A stretch of 64,000 nt of DNA from Xiphias gladius. Taxonomy: Eukaryota; Chordata; Actinopteri; Istiophoriformes; Xiphiidae. The position numbers and the translations under genes are program-made. Numbering within the stretch: the first letter of the stretch is position 1; every line of letters begins with the position of its first letter. The notes beneath the pieces were generated by a model. It had not been told where the DNA came from. It searched no databases and was given only the letters and a program-made list of their open reading frames with translations. Shown in pieces: positions 31,507 through 43,621 of the stretch. The stretch is taken from assembly GCF_016859285.1 (NCBI RefSeq), contig NC_053407.1, forward strand, positions 24,857,857-24,921,856. The letters run 5' to 3'.

Positions 31507-33410
31507 ACTGGGCAAATACCAACTAGCTGTCAAACATACCAGAGGGATTTTTATCTTGTCTCCTCTCCTTTTCTTTTGTTTGGTTTTTCACTCTTTGGAT
31601 CAACTGTGTTGTACTTACAGTGCGATATAAATAAAGCTGAGTTGAGTTTACATCCAGGTTGCTTCAGTGGTACAGCAGTTATGGACGGGGCAATAGCCAG
31701 GATCTTAGATGAACTGAAAAAACATCTAACTTTTGACAAAGGTGAACATGATATCAAGTTTGATGGAAAGATCATGTTCGTTACGCTGTCATTCCTTGGG
31801 TTTAACTTAGAGCCAGATAAAAATAACAAGCGACCTTCTCCAACCTGCCTGTAACAGATTATTGCTACAGACGTTCACTGATTGATGTGCTGAGACTGAG
31901 ATGACACGAGTCTGATCAGATCAGGTGCAGGGCCTGGAAGCACTGAGGCACTCCTGCGGCGCTGCATTACACGGAGACAATCAGCTTACAAAGGTGCTGG
32001 ATGTGACGGCAGAGAGACAAGGGCACATGGTGAGAGTGAGTTTCGTTGTGTGAAGGCAACTTCCTGAGAAAAACAAGGCGGCATATGTGGGAGAAATGGG
32101 ACTAGAACAGTGTCTCCTCTTTCCAGTACACTGACTGGATGTACCTTTATTGGCAGAGCGCAAGTACTTTTTATTTTTGGTTGATAAAAATCAGACATCC
32201 TGATTTGACCGACAGAAAGAAAGTGAGTGAAAGGGAGAACGTAAAAGAAAACTGTAGCAGGAGTATTTTCCTATTTGTGACAAATGAATATGTCTACTGT
32301 GTATCCATGAAGCACTTTAGTGATTTGCTTTCCTGAAATCCACAACAACCTCTGGTGAAACAGGCTGTTTAGGGATCAATAACTTAACAATAGCAAAATA
32401 TTCATGACCTACCACAAGTCTAGGTGCACACACACCACACGGACTTAAGGTAAAAGGTGGATCTTTAAGATGTTGATTGTCCACTAACTTTTGTACGTGA
32501 ATCTATGGTGTTCTTGTGTCAAGTGGGTGTAGTTGTCTACTGTATTGATCTTGAATTCTGACCTGAGAATTGATCAAAAACTTGATTCTTATTATTTGTG
32601 ATTATATAAATAATCAAAAATCGACTCACTCTTGGAGATTTTTTTTCAAAGGCACACTCGATTTTTGGTGACTTATATAGCCTGAATGTAAATAAATGTA
32701 ATTATTCAACAGTAGTTAGAGTCAGTTGATGTCACATAGAGCTACATGCCATCTCTGCAGATGAATAAAGGACAGCCATCACAAAATTATGCATCTTAAA
32801 TACGATTGAATTTTGATTACTGAATGCTTTTTCTTGGCCTAGATTACAGAGAATACAATGTTCCTGCTCTGCAAATGCATCAGTCTATAAACTGGATCAA
32901 AGGGACCAGATTATCAGGACTCCCCCTCCCTGCCAAATCCTTTTCAGTTGAGAGTCGTCACACATGGGTACATTTAGGGGAAAAAAAAAAAAAGAACTGA
33001 ATCCATTTGCCTCTCAAATCAAGAGTCGGTCAATTGCACAGACTGTTTATTATCATGTTTTGAGGTTATTTAGGTCACAAATTCTTCAAAACACGTCAAG
33101 TGACTGAAGCATCAGCTTTACATGCTGTAACTAGTCAGTTTTACCTGCCATGTTAATGGACATGCTGTCATTACAGAATCCGATTGGACTTTACACAGAA
33201 AAGCCACTATCACTTCCAGATACAGAGAGCATGTAATGCTTGAGTGTCACTAAGTCAGGTTGCTGTTACTCCGTGCTCCGAGTGGACTCGCTGAAGGTGG
33301 CACATTGTAGTTTTGCCACAGTGTGCTTGAATTTCTGAGGATTTCTAGTATTGTAATGGGGTTTGACCTTCATTTTCTATTTCTCTCAGGTTGTTAAGTA
33401 GTGTCAGAAC
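29966..33410. other. Unassigned intergenic sequence
   Basis: No exon supported. The ORF at 31576-31854 has no recognisable family. Small ORFs around 30730-31060 stay open on both strands without domain signal. Confidence 0.45.
31459..31505. repeat. (TAA)n microsatellite
   Basis: About 15 uninterrupted TAA/AAT units. Confidence 0.95.
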
Positions 33411-34174
33411 CAGTGCTGGACAACTTACATGAAAACTGTAATCCATTACTCATTACACATTATTTATTGAACAAGTAACTACTTTACTTATTAGTAATTA
33501 CTCAGCAGCAAAGGTGATGCATTACATTACTCCTTACTTTACTTTTTTTACTCCAAATCCTATATGCCCACGTCATATCTGTTGTATTTATCACGCATCG
33601 AAATCGAAAATGAGAAATTGTGGTTTAACAAGAGGGCAGCCCTACAGTTTGGAGGGATTTACTGACCAGCAGCAGCTAACTTAGCCTCGGGTGACCGCAC
33701 GCAACTCTCCAGAAGTCCCAACCTCAGCTGTGCAGCTACACACCCTCCGACTCTTAACAAAACTAGCTAGGTGACTCCTAAATGCAGACCCTCCCATGGT
33801 TAACATTCGCAGGCCGCCTAAGAACACAGAGCTTGTGAATAAGACAAACTCGGAACTACCAGAGGGGGCGCATTTCTCCTCTTTTGATAGCGGCTAATCG
33901 CCTTCCCGCACCTCAAGCCGCTGCGCCAAGCTGCCATAGCCCGGATAAGTCTGTGCCCTGATCACAGAGAGACCAAACCGATATCAACCCCTCCATCGAA
34001 CTCCCAGTGAGACAGCGAACAAGCCGACTCACACGTCATAGTAACATAAAGTTGGGATCTGCAACTGTAATTACTGAATTTCAAATTGTAATCCCTTACA
34101 CTACTTGTTGGAAGTAATCAGATAACCATTACACTAACTAAGTTACTAAGTAATGTGGTTACTGCCCAACACTG
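33411..34174. mobile_element. Non-autonomous hAT-like element with inverted ends and probable 8-bp target duplication
   Basis: The left end CAGTGCTGGACAAC and the right end reverse complement CAGTGTTGGGCAGT form imperfect terminal inverted repeats. The flanks gtcagaac (33403-33410) and atcaggac (34175-34182) agree at 6 of 8 positions, as expected for an aged hAT target site duplication. The subterminal regions are rich in 'gtaattac'/'attact' words. The roughly 500-bp interior (33600-34050) is less AT-rich and has no transposase ORF. Confidence 0.75.
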
Positions 34175-34182
34175 ATCAGGAC

Positions 34183-36400
34183 ATGGTGTAGAGTATTGAT
34201 TTACTTTATTGTCTTAGAGTGCAGGGTAGCAAATGGAGAGGAAAGCCTCGTAGTATCTAGAAGGATCCATCCACACCCTGTAGACCGGACCCTGAAACAA
34301 CACAGAGCTTCCGCCATGCGACTTGCAAAAGTGCATGTAAACATTCTCAAATCATCATCTAAAGAAGAAAAGCGGACGACTTCTCCTTCCTGCGGATGCC
34401 TACACACCTGACTGTACTGAGGACCTCACCCACAGCATTCACTATCATCATCATAACTTCCACTGAAGATTTGGCAGAGCGCGGCTGTTCTCATCCAAAC
34501 TCCCACAGTTCCTGTCCTGTTGTCTCGAAACCACAACAATCCGGTTTGGACATGAAGATCAAAAGTAATGAAAATGGCAAATTTTGACTTGAACCTCAGT
34601 GTGTCTTTGTGTTTGTTGTGATTACCTGGAAGAGTAAATCAACATTTCCCCCACACACAATGTCAGACGCCGCCAGAGAGGAACAATGGGAACTTTAATT
34701 AGATCAAGAATTTGACCAGGGATTCACATAGCTCACTTGCATGCCTGTGTGTCCAAACACACACACAGTCACATACAGTAGCAGAAACATTAGCACTTTT
34801 CTTTATTCTTTTTTTTTCTTTTGCTTTGTGATAGAGACTGTTTAGCTACAAGCATGAAACTTGAAGACCGGTATATTCAGAAGCTACTGTCCCACTTCCG
34901 ATGTTTTCCCCCCATGTAACACATATGTTTTTTACAATAGAGAACAAGAAACACACTAGCAATGTATACATAGAAATATGATCTTTTTATTTTTCAGTAG
35001 GGGTAAGATGCTTTCGAAAATCTGATCTGACTTGAGCTGTGCACCTGAAGGCTGCACTGTGGGATCGCACTTCAGAGACATGCCTCCGCTCAAACAAAAC
35101 CACGGACCTCAGTCATACCAGTTTATAATGTATGACACATTTTCAAAACAAAGGATGAGCTGAGTCAACAACAGAAGTTAACTGCAATGTCCAAAAATGG
35201 CCGTAGAAGGTTGTCGCCAGGTTTGGGCTGCACCACTGTTCATAAATCTATCACTAGGTTCCTTGTAACTACTAGCTAGTTTCAAACTAGTGATTTACAA
35301 AATCAGGTTGCACTTTTAAAACCTAAGAAATGTCTTATGCTGAGTTCATGTCATATCGTTTAAACCATAATTATGAGCAGCCGGGTGAAAACACTGTTCA
35401 CGTCAGCCTCTAACTTGTAATTCCAAGTCAGACACATTGGGAATTTCTGACAGCGACGGTATGTCCCACTTGGTGAAAAAACACTACAGCTGTGTCAACA
35501 AACTGTTGGCAGAGTGGGTGCAAATGCACCACCGCTGGCAGTTACAAAAAAAAAAAAAAAAAAAGTTATCATAAAACTAATTTGAGGTATTGTTATAGGA
35601 GCTGATACAAATACGGAACACAACAAAATAAACTAATTTAGGCTGTTTATCTGGTTTAACTAGAAAGTTAGCACTAGCATTAACCCACTCACTATAATGC
35701 GTGAACAGTCCAAAGTCACAATAATGCATTTTTTTCCTGTTCTTTCCGTTCTGTGCACAGTGCATGAATGCAGCATTAGCTATCAAAGATTTTAGTCATG
35801 TGTAAACATCTGTAGCGCTGTCCAAAGAGCAACCGACTACTGTGTGTAAACAGCGAGTCGCAGAAGCATCACAAGCTGGCACAACTTAAAAAAATGTACA
35901 TCTTTTTTAAATGTAGGTATTACTGTGTTTTATTATGTCTGCATACATGGAAAAATATGTGCATTTCATAGTAAGTGGTATTTATACAGTTAAAAATGAT
36001 TTGGAAATATCCCATTATGTTAACCTATCTGACATTATTTGGTCACTTAATCAAATGTTTGAGGTATGTTGTGATATTTTCGTCAAATGTGATTTAAAAT
36101 CTTCAAGATTTACATCATTATTAAACAGTAGGCTATTTAATCAATTTTCAGGTCAGATATGTCGACCATATTTCATACTATGTCCTTTACTCTTCACTCT
36201 AAATGGGTGAAGCCGACGTTGGTTTTGTCAGTTGGTTCCGTTAGCTACTATACAACAGTTACACCTGGCAGTTTCTGCGTGTACAACCGGTTCCGTGTTT
36301 TTAAACCCCTTAAAAACACAGTCTCAAGTCTCAATTTCTCTATAACATTAAATATTTATAACTATGTATAGAGAGGTAGCAAGAAAATTTTGGCCCTGTG
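34183..36400. other. Unassigned intergenic sequence
   Basis: No supported exon. A poly(A) run is at about 35546-35564. An 18-residue-scale resemblance to known proteins was not found in any of the short ORFs. Confidence 0.45.
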
Positions 36401-36404
36401 CATA

Positions 36405-37330
36405 TTTGGTGTTAGTGGACTCCTCCAATTATCGCCATCTTAGCATGGTGGAGGGGTTCATGTGACCTGGTGATCCTGGGAGCTGTGTTGTCGGGGGCAA
36501 CAGCCTCTGGTAGGGTCTCCTAAGGCAAATTGGTCCCAGGGGAAGGGCCAGACTAAGAGCGATTCATACAACCCTGATGGATGTTTTTCTGTTGTAGATT
36601 TGTCACCTCACCTGGATCTGGTAGTAGAGCTCGATGGCGAGCGTCTGGTTGCCAGGCCTTGACCCATGACACCCAGTTAGGCACAGCCCACAAAAATTAT
36701 ATGGGGCTGCCACCCTATGGGCCCACAACCTGCAAGTATAGGACTTGGGGTCGGGTGCTATATAAGCCATCCAGAGTTGCCCAGGGTGTGAGGTGCCAGG
36801 CATGTCTTGGGAGCTCACGAGCTGAGCGCTGCTGTGTTAGATTTCTTCCCAGAGAACGAGAAGGTCACTTCTATGGTCACTTCTTACTCTTTGGAGTATC
36901 TGGCCTGGAAAGGGCATTCCTGGAAAGGGCACCACTTAGGGGACTCTATATTCCTCTCGGGGAACTTCAATGCTCACGTGGGCGACGATAGTGAAACCTG
37001 GATGGTTTATTGGGGGGGTGGGAGGAACGTCCTGCCTGAGCCCGTTAGTACTTTGTTATTGGATATCTGTGCTCATCATGGATAGGCCATAACAAACACA
37101 ATATCCAAGCATAGGGTGTTTCATAATTGTACTTGGTACCAGAACACCCTTGGCCTCAGACTGATGATTGACTTTGTGGTTGTATCATCAGATCTGCAGC
37201 CATATGTCTTGGATACTTGGGTGAAGAGAGGAGCAGAGCTGTCATCTGATCACCATAGGGAGGGTTAGCTGGGAATGCATAGCTGAGGCCCCTGTCAGCT
37301 AGGTCTAAAACTCCCATCTCCAGAAGAACT
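36405..37330 (+). mobile_element. LINE (non-LTR retrotransposon) 5' region and endonuclease domain, decayed
   Basis: The leader 'catggtggaggggttcatgtgacctggtgatcct' and following 'gggtctcctaaggcaaa' are familiar from the start of an abundant fish LINE. From about 36950 the + strand encodes the APE-type endonuclease signature [13 protein letters not shown]. This continues past one in-frame TAG (37083-37085) into LMIDFVVVSSDLQPYV and ends near the catalytic SDHH (about 37240-37251). Reverse transcriptase is absent, so it is a 3'-truncated or recombined remnant. Clade not assigned. Confidence 0.8.
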
Positions 37331-38380
37331 GCATCTTAAGGGATGTACGGCTAAGCCCTGATATAATTTCTGATAAGGCCTGTTTCCTTATCAAACTTCA
37401 ACATCTGGCAACAACAGGACACTCTGGACACTCCTTTAGCTACATTTTTCAGCACTCATTTCCCACTGAGCTCCCGCTGAATATTTCATCTTCAAAGCTA
37501 AGATAGAGTGTCCCAGCCTGTTCACACGATCTGCCTTTTGTTTTTGGCGCGGGGAGTGAAATACCAGGTCAGCGGTGTCGTTCTCAAACAGCATTGATGA
37601 GACAGGTTGAAACAAGTGAGACGTTTTGTTTTTCAGCCGACATCTCGTGCGATTCTGTGATGCTGCGCTGAAGTTCATGAAGGGCAGCCGAGGGACGGTT
37701 TTTCCTTGAAACCAAGATGCTCAGTATTCACCTGAGATTCAGCTCTGGGCTCCAATTGCTTATTGTCTGCTGCTGCAGTACACCTGCTGCAAACAGCGAA
37801 ACAAAGGATTGTTTCTGTGATTTGGAAGTGGGGTGTACGTTTACATATGTAGAGCTGTGTTTACATAGAGGCCCTAGGTCAAAGGTCCTCAGAGGGTGCC
37901 TCACAGTTTGGAAAAGGAAGTTAATGCTTTGTGACTGAAACCATATGTTAGTGACAGTTTTTAGGATAACAACTGCCTTATTTAAGAGTCGGTGGTCAAG
38001 GCTGATTTTCAGAGTGGTTCATTGGCTTCACAACCCTCTCACAAGCAGATCTATATCCAATCAAGAAGGTTTCAGCGGAGTCTCCTTCATCCTCTTCACA
38101 TCATCAACACCATCTAATAAACTACAGAAGAAACTGAAAACTACTTTTTGTTGTCAGTTTTTTGATGAATCTATGTAGTCAGATAACTTCCATACTGTGC
38201 TGATTTTGTTTGGGCAGATGATTACAAAAGATTTGATATACTAAGCTGTGCAAAAGGCCATATGTGGAATGTAAATCAGAAAATCTTAAGGTAAACTCTG
38301 ATGTTTCCTGAGTTTTCATATATTTCGCAAAGTGACTTTTAGCCACAAAATTACTGTGCCTGGGTCGGCTGGTTGGACAG
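37331..38380. other. Unassigned intergenic sequence
   Basis: No recognisable exon, RNA gene or repeat; short ORFs on both strands without domains. Confidence 0.45.
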
Positions 38381-38384
38381 TCCA

Positions 38385-38600
38385 CCACTTTGGTCCAGAG
38401 TAAAATATCTCAAAATTTGGTTTAGACTAAAATACCTGTAAAACTAGATTCCCATCACCTTCAGCTGTAATTTGTTTTTAGTGCTAACTATGTGCGTATT
38501 GGCATGCTTATGTTAGCATTTAGCTAAAAGCATCGCTATTCCTGAGTACAGCCTCACAGAACTGCTGGCATGGCTGTAGACTCCTAAGTCTTGTTACAGA
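38385..38600 (+). repeat. Short copy of the 'ATATCTCAACA' dispersed repeat (3' part)
   Basis: Contains 'ttggtccagagtaaaatatctcaaa', 'cttcagctgtaatttgttttt', 'gcttatgttagcatttagct' and 'tggcatggctgtagactcc', in the same order as the copy at 29385-29965. Confidence 0.65.
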
Positions 38601-39830
38601 TTCTTATTTATGGGTATTACAAAAATATGTAGTTCAATTTATTATTTGCACATACAAATTTAAAATAATAACTGCAACTAAGAATAGACACATACAATTT
38701 GCAGGGGTAGACAAAAAGCCTTGATGGGAGCCTACACCAAAAAGCTGAGAAGACTAAATATAATACATTTCTGAAAAATGCAACCAATAACTCGATATTT
38801 AACTGAGTTAATTTTCTCGTTCTGGAGGAAAAAAAAAATTTGTACTTGGACCATTTAAGATTTTTCATGTGAATCCTGATGTGGAAAATTGTAAACTATT
38901 ATAACAACAGTCAAAACCTACAGTCTACTGTCTGCATTCAAGTGTTAATCCAGTAATAAATATCATCTCTCTTTATGGGTTACAGTACTGCTCGTTCTTC
39001 GTCATTAGAAATGTTTGTTTTTACCTATAATAAATGAAGTCATAGTTAACTAATCTTAACTAAATCCAAACAAAACAGCTCTCACTTTTTCAACAGATGT
39101 AAATATAAGTGCATAGGAAAGCTTTCCGTCTTTCACCCTCCCACTAAAGCCGCATTGTTATTAAGCTTGTCATGTGGAAACGGCAGCAATCCATCAGTGC
39201 ATGAGGCTGAAAATGACACAAATAGGGCAGTCGGCAAACAATATACTCTGCACGTTTCTTTGCATTACAAATAATGAGGCCAAGAGTTTTACCTTGGTCT
39301 TGGTATTTGTTTTGCAATCTCAGTGTGACTGAAAAAATAAACAAACATCTAACGGACTCTTTGAAAGACTGAAGTAGAAACAGGTCATTAGTCTGCTTGT
39401 CTCAATCAAGTGGGAACTTGTTAATGAGCTCAATTAATACAGTCATACATGATTTGTACAAACATTCATCTTCCAGGTAGCATCAGTCACTCTGGATTTC
39501 AGAGGTACAAAATGATATCAAATATGCCAAGGACTGTTTATGTTTTATTTTTTTTCCATTATAAGATGAAGTAAATGTGAAATCCACAGATGTATGTGCT
39601 TTCTTTTTTACTAAACAACATTAAAATCCATTAAAACCCCCTTTCCTGTCTCCCTGTCCAGTTTTTTGCAGTTGGTCTGAGGAATTAAACCAACCACATG
39701 ACATCTCCTCCCCGAAATCCAATGATTACACCCCCTCAAGTCTGAATTGTTCTTTTATTAGCATCTCATCCTTTAATGATTGTTTGGGACACTGCCTCTC
39801 CTCATGACGTGCACTCAGGTGGTAATTCCC
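38601..39830. other. Unassigned intergenic sequence
   Basis: AT-rich, with no supported gene. Confidence 0.45.
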
Positions 39831-39834
39831 AGTG

Positions 39835-40115
39835 GTGGAAAGTACAGATTAAGAACAAATAGAAGAGAAAAGACCAAACTGTTCATGCGCAATAATGCAT
39901 TATATCATCATACATAATATGTCAGTCGCAGGGTCTGCATGAGTACTTTCACTGTAACACTTTAAGTACATTTTGCTGATAACACTTTTGTACTTTTACT
40001 AAAGTACAATTTTGAATGCACATTTTTTGTGGTTATGGAGTATTTTTTACAGTGTTGCAGGGGTGCTTTTACTTAATTAAAGGATCTGTGTACTTCTTCC
40101 ACCGTTGATAATCCC
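39835..40115 (+). repeat. 'ACTTTTACT' dispersed repeat, internally deleted copy
   Basis: Begins 'cagtggtggaaagtacag' and ends 'aaaggatctgtgtacttcttccaccgttg', the two ends of the family. The middle is short and includes 'cactttaagtacattttgctgataacac'. Confidence 0.7.
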
Positions 40116-42465
40116 TAAAAATAGCAATCAGTGTGCAAAACACGTGCACATCTTCCATGTCCAGGTGCCGAGTCTAAATAAATTGCGGATTACAGGGGCT
40201 CGCAACATGTTCCCTTTTAAAAATATTTTTCTGTATTTCATTTAGAAATAGCACAGCATTTCAAGCCAGGTATATAGATGCCTCTGTACTATTATATTCT
40301 TAAGAAAACAATATCTGGAAATAAACATTATCCCTTGCTGATTTTCCTTATTAAAGGTAAAAACAGAGCAGTTGTGCATCAGGGGAAGTGTTAAAGAGTT
40401 AAGAAGGAGAAGAAGGAGCTATAGCTCAAGAAAAAAATGATGGACTACAAATGAGGCTTATCCTACTATTAAACTTAAACTTATTATTCATTCTGGACGC
40501 TGCTAGTGTCAGTTACAGGACACAGACTCCCATAAGTGGATGTCACCCACTGTTACATCATGAAGGTGCTGTTCCGTGGTGGCTGGCAGGTGCCACTGAC
40601 CCCCATGTCCCCTGCTTCCTGCAGGCGAGCTGGACCGCTAACGTTTAATGCTGTGGTGTGCCAGGATCAAGTAGCTGGTTTTTCTATCTTGTTACTAATC
40701 TGATAATCTGTTTGGAACAGGGGCTCTTTTCCATTCCTCCTTACATAACTGCGTCTATGTTTGGATTCACACTAAGCGTCTGGGACAAAAAGCTGACCAC
40801 TGCGAGGGACAGCTGGAGACTTTCAGAAGAAGAACGCGACTTGGTGGTTCCTTCCAGGAGGTGAATTAAGCCCCCCCCCCCCACGAAATATCTCTTCCTC
40901 GTTCACTTTCATTTCTACTCAGGTTTTTCTTCAGAGGGGTAAGAAGTCAAAGTTAGCCATCTTGCAGTGCTCTAGAATAGTTTTGGGTGGTCCTGATCTC
41001 TAGCCAGTGATAGATGGGTGTCAGTGCCTGAAATCCAGACCCTAGAAACGACTCCAGGGCCCTGATTTGTCAAAGGGTGATCCCTGGCACTCCAACCTGC
41101 AAATGTTTGGTTTTATTTATGTATCTCTTTCTTTGATCCTAAAATGAAACCCTACCCCCTCGAGACCGAACTATTACCTCCTTACGCCACATTTGAAGGA
41201 CGTAGGGGACTTTTTCTTGCAACAGTCATTGCTTCAGACTTTGCGGTACTTTCGGATCATACTTAGGCTTCAAGTGTTCCCTTTACCACTTTAGCCTTGC
41301 AACACAAGTTTCTGTTCCTCAGTCTAAAGTGGCCTCCCTTTTCTCCGATTTCACCAGGCGTTTGAAGTAATCACACCGCAAAAACACCAGTGATGGTAAC
41401 TGTTTGGATTGAGGATTTGATCGCTGAAGCAAGAACTGGAAACTGCACTGTAAATAAGCCAGACTGTGAGAAATGACTCTGTATTTTAATTTATTAAGGA
41501 ATCAAGTTGAGATGTTTTTTGCAATACTATTAAAAATCAGCATCATAAGACGTGCAATGAGGCATTAATTTGATTTTGAGTTAAAGGAAACCTCGTGAGA
41601 GGTAAAACATGTCATTTTCGAATGATAATAAACATTTTGGAGCCAGGGATTATGAAGAGACTGGGAGAGAAGAGGGAGGTTCACTTTCCTAAAGGCTTAC
41701 CATGTGCCATCTCGGGTGAAAAAAATGTTTGTTTGTACTGCGAATGCTTAGGCTTTCCTTATACTGTATACACCATGTTGGCAAAATCAGTGACTCGCTA
41801 AAAAAAAAAAAGAGAGGGTCTGTATGCAAATCACTTCACTCAGGCCACAATAAGCTAATCATGGAGCACACTGATTTAGAGAGAAAAAAGAAAAGAAAAA
41901 GAAAAGAAAGTAGGTTAATCCTTCAGGGCAAAGGACTCCAGAAATACTAAATCTATAGAATGATACTGAAGAATACCTTACAACACTGTCACAGGAGAAA
42001 TGTGTATTCTAAACTACAATTCTCAGTAATATCAAGGAATGTTTATTGATAGGTAAAGTATAAGGTATAGGTAAGGTAAAGGTATTCAAGAGCTTTGCTC
42101 AATTAAAAGTAGAAATACTACAACTATTTACAAAATCACAAATAAAGATATGTACCTGCTTAATTATTTTTACTGTACATAACACAGACATTCATAAAAT
42201 ACACTAATTCTACCACACATACTATGTATTGGTCCTGTTCATACTGGTTAGTCACATCACCAACATACAGTAGTTGCCCACACTCATGTTGCACATACTG
42301 TATATACTGGTTTATTGTACTGTTTAAATACAAAACCGCAGTTCGTTGTTCTGGTGCTTACTCTGGACAGCGGTTATCGCGTCGAATCTAATGTAATCTA
42401 ATTATACATTTTACTTGAGGTAAACAAACATTAGCTGGAGAAACTACTTTATCGAAAATATATTT
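40116..42465. other. Unassigned intergenic sequence
   Basis: No supported exon. A C run occurs at about 40871-40882. Confidence 0.45.
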
Positions 42466-42469
42466 GGTA

Positions 42470-42925
42470 CTTTTCAGAGTTTCTGGTAGTGGTACAATTT
42501 TGAGGTCACTTGGACTTTACCTGAGCTGTTCCACTTTGTACCACTTTAAACTTCTACAGCTGATAATGTTGTAGTTTTTACATTTACTTGACTGCTATAG
42601 GTGGGAGTTACTTTGCAGGTAGAGATTTCATATCTAAAACACTTGATGAGTTAATAAAATACGAGGCATTGTTTTACATTAAACTACCCCACAGAATATG
42701 ATGTGGTTAAAATTACCTGCACCCCGACCAACTACGACAGTTATATGTCACTTACATATTAATACACCAATTTGCATGATCCACTAAGATGATAATAATG
42801 AGTACTTTTACTTTTTGATAGGTTATGTCAAAATTGATGCTAATACTTCTATATTTTTACCTGTACTGGAATATTTGAATGGTGTGGTATTGCTACTTTT
42901 TCTTTAATAAACGAATACTTCTTCT
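42470..42925 (+). repeat. 'ACTTTTACT' dispersed repeat copy upstream of oaz2
   Basis: Contains 'acacttgatgagttaataaaatacgaggc', 'attaaactaccccacagaatatg' and 'gtggttaaaattacctgcacc', and ends near 'gtattgctactttttctttaataaacgaatacttcttc'. Confidence 0.6.
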
Positions 42926-42929
42926 GTTT

Positions 42930-43075
42930 CTTGCCTTTTGTGGTCCCTTTGTGTCTCTTTGTGGTTGTTTTGAGTCTATTTGTGGTCTCTTTAGTTGTTT
43001 CGCGTCTCTCTGAGGCTGTTCCGTGGGGTCGGGCCCCCCGGGGCCTCCATACAAAACGGACGGACGGACGGACGG
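42930..43075. repeat. Degenerate minisatellite-like TTTGTGGT repeat plus (GGAC)n
   Basis: Successive units resembling 'tttgtgtctctttgtggttg' (about 20 bp) run from 42940 to 43015. A GGAC tetranucleotide run follows at 43056-43074, and then a G run. Confidence 0.6.
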
Positions 43076-43271
43076 GGGGGGCTCCCGAGAATACTTGGGC
43101 CATTGTGTTTGATGTCACTTTACGTTTTGTGAATGTAGGCCTGTGAATGCCATTGGAATATGAAAACAAGTTGATAAAAACGGTCAGTGGTGAAGTTACA
43201 GTACACCTAATATGTGCCTATATAAGAGATTTAACCGTGTCAGTTTGTTTATTTTCTCTTTTATCCTGTAG

Positions 43272-43302
<31 letters not shown>

Positions 43303-43342
43303 CCTCTGTCTTTGTGACGCCATTTCCCATGATGCCTGACTG

Positions 43343-43376
43343 CAGCTATAAATGCGCCGTTCTGCTGCCGCGATCC
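43343..43376 (+). promoter_or_regulatory. oaz2: oaz2 core promoter with TATA box
   Basis: TATAAA at 43347-43352 within GCAGCTATAAATGCGCCG, so transcription should begin near 43378. A 24-base A run followed by a G run (43271-43302) lies just upstream. Confidence 0.65.
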
Positions 43377-43377
43377 G

Positions 43378-43435
43378 CAGTCTCCCTGCTGTACGTCGCG
43401 GTGCCGAGCCCTTTCCTTCCTTCCTCCCTCCCTCC

Positions 43436-43478
<43 letters not shown>

Positions 43479-43621
43479 CGGCAGCTGTAGAAACCTTTCA
43501 CTCCCACGAACTTTTTGTCTTAACTCACGGATGGTGAGGTTTTCCGTGGAGCTCTTCTTGAATAGTAACTGCTCTTGGCTGTCAAAAAGGACGTAAAGAC
43601 CCGAGTTTCCTCGAAGCTATC
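43378..43621 (+). other. oaz2: oaz2 5' UTR with pyrimidine tract and (AAC)14 repeat
   Basis: Inferred from the TATA box. It begins with a CTTCC/CTCCC pyrimidine-rich tract (about 43406-43435), then 14 perfect AAC units (43438-43479), then an upstream ORF (43531-43596) and the main ATG at 43622. Transcript data are needed to fix the start. Confidence 0.6.
43531..43596 (+). CDS. Upstream ORF in oaz2 leader, OAZ1-like peptide
   Basis: The first ATG after the predicted transcription start opens a 21-codon ORF ending in TAA, 25 nt before the main oaz2 ATG and in a different frame from it. The predicted peptide begins MVRFSVELFLNSNC. As I recall it, the paralogue OAZ1 starts from its own upstream AUG with MVK and LNSHC at the same spacing, which gives about 7 identities in 14 without gaps. 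The start context is moderate (C at -3, G at +4). It may be a retained homologue of the OAZ1 leader now separated as a uORF, or a coincidence. Confidence 0.45.
   Translation: MVRFSVELFLNSNCSWLSKRT

Noticed and set aside
31576..31854. 92-codon ORFs on both strands near the TAA microsatellite
   Set aside because: No motif or splice support; both strands are equally open.
36581..36991. 136-codon ORF as a host gene
   Set aside because: It overlaps the LINE leader and endonuclease region in a frame other than the conserved endonuclease one.
43378..43621. uORF and main ORF as one N-terminally extended antizyme
   Set aside because: The uORF ends at TAA (43594-43596) and lies in another frame relative to the ATG at 43622, so no continuous extension exists in this sequence.
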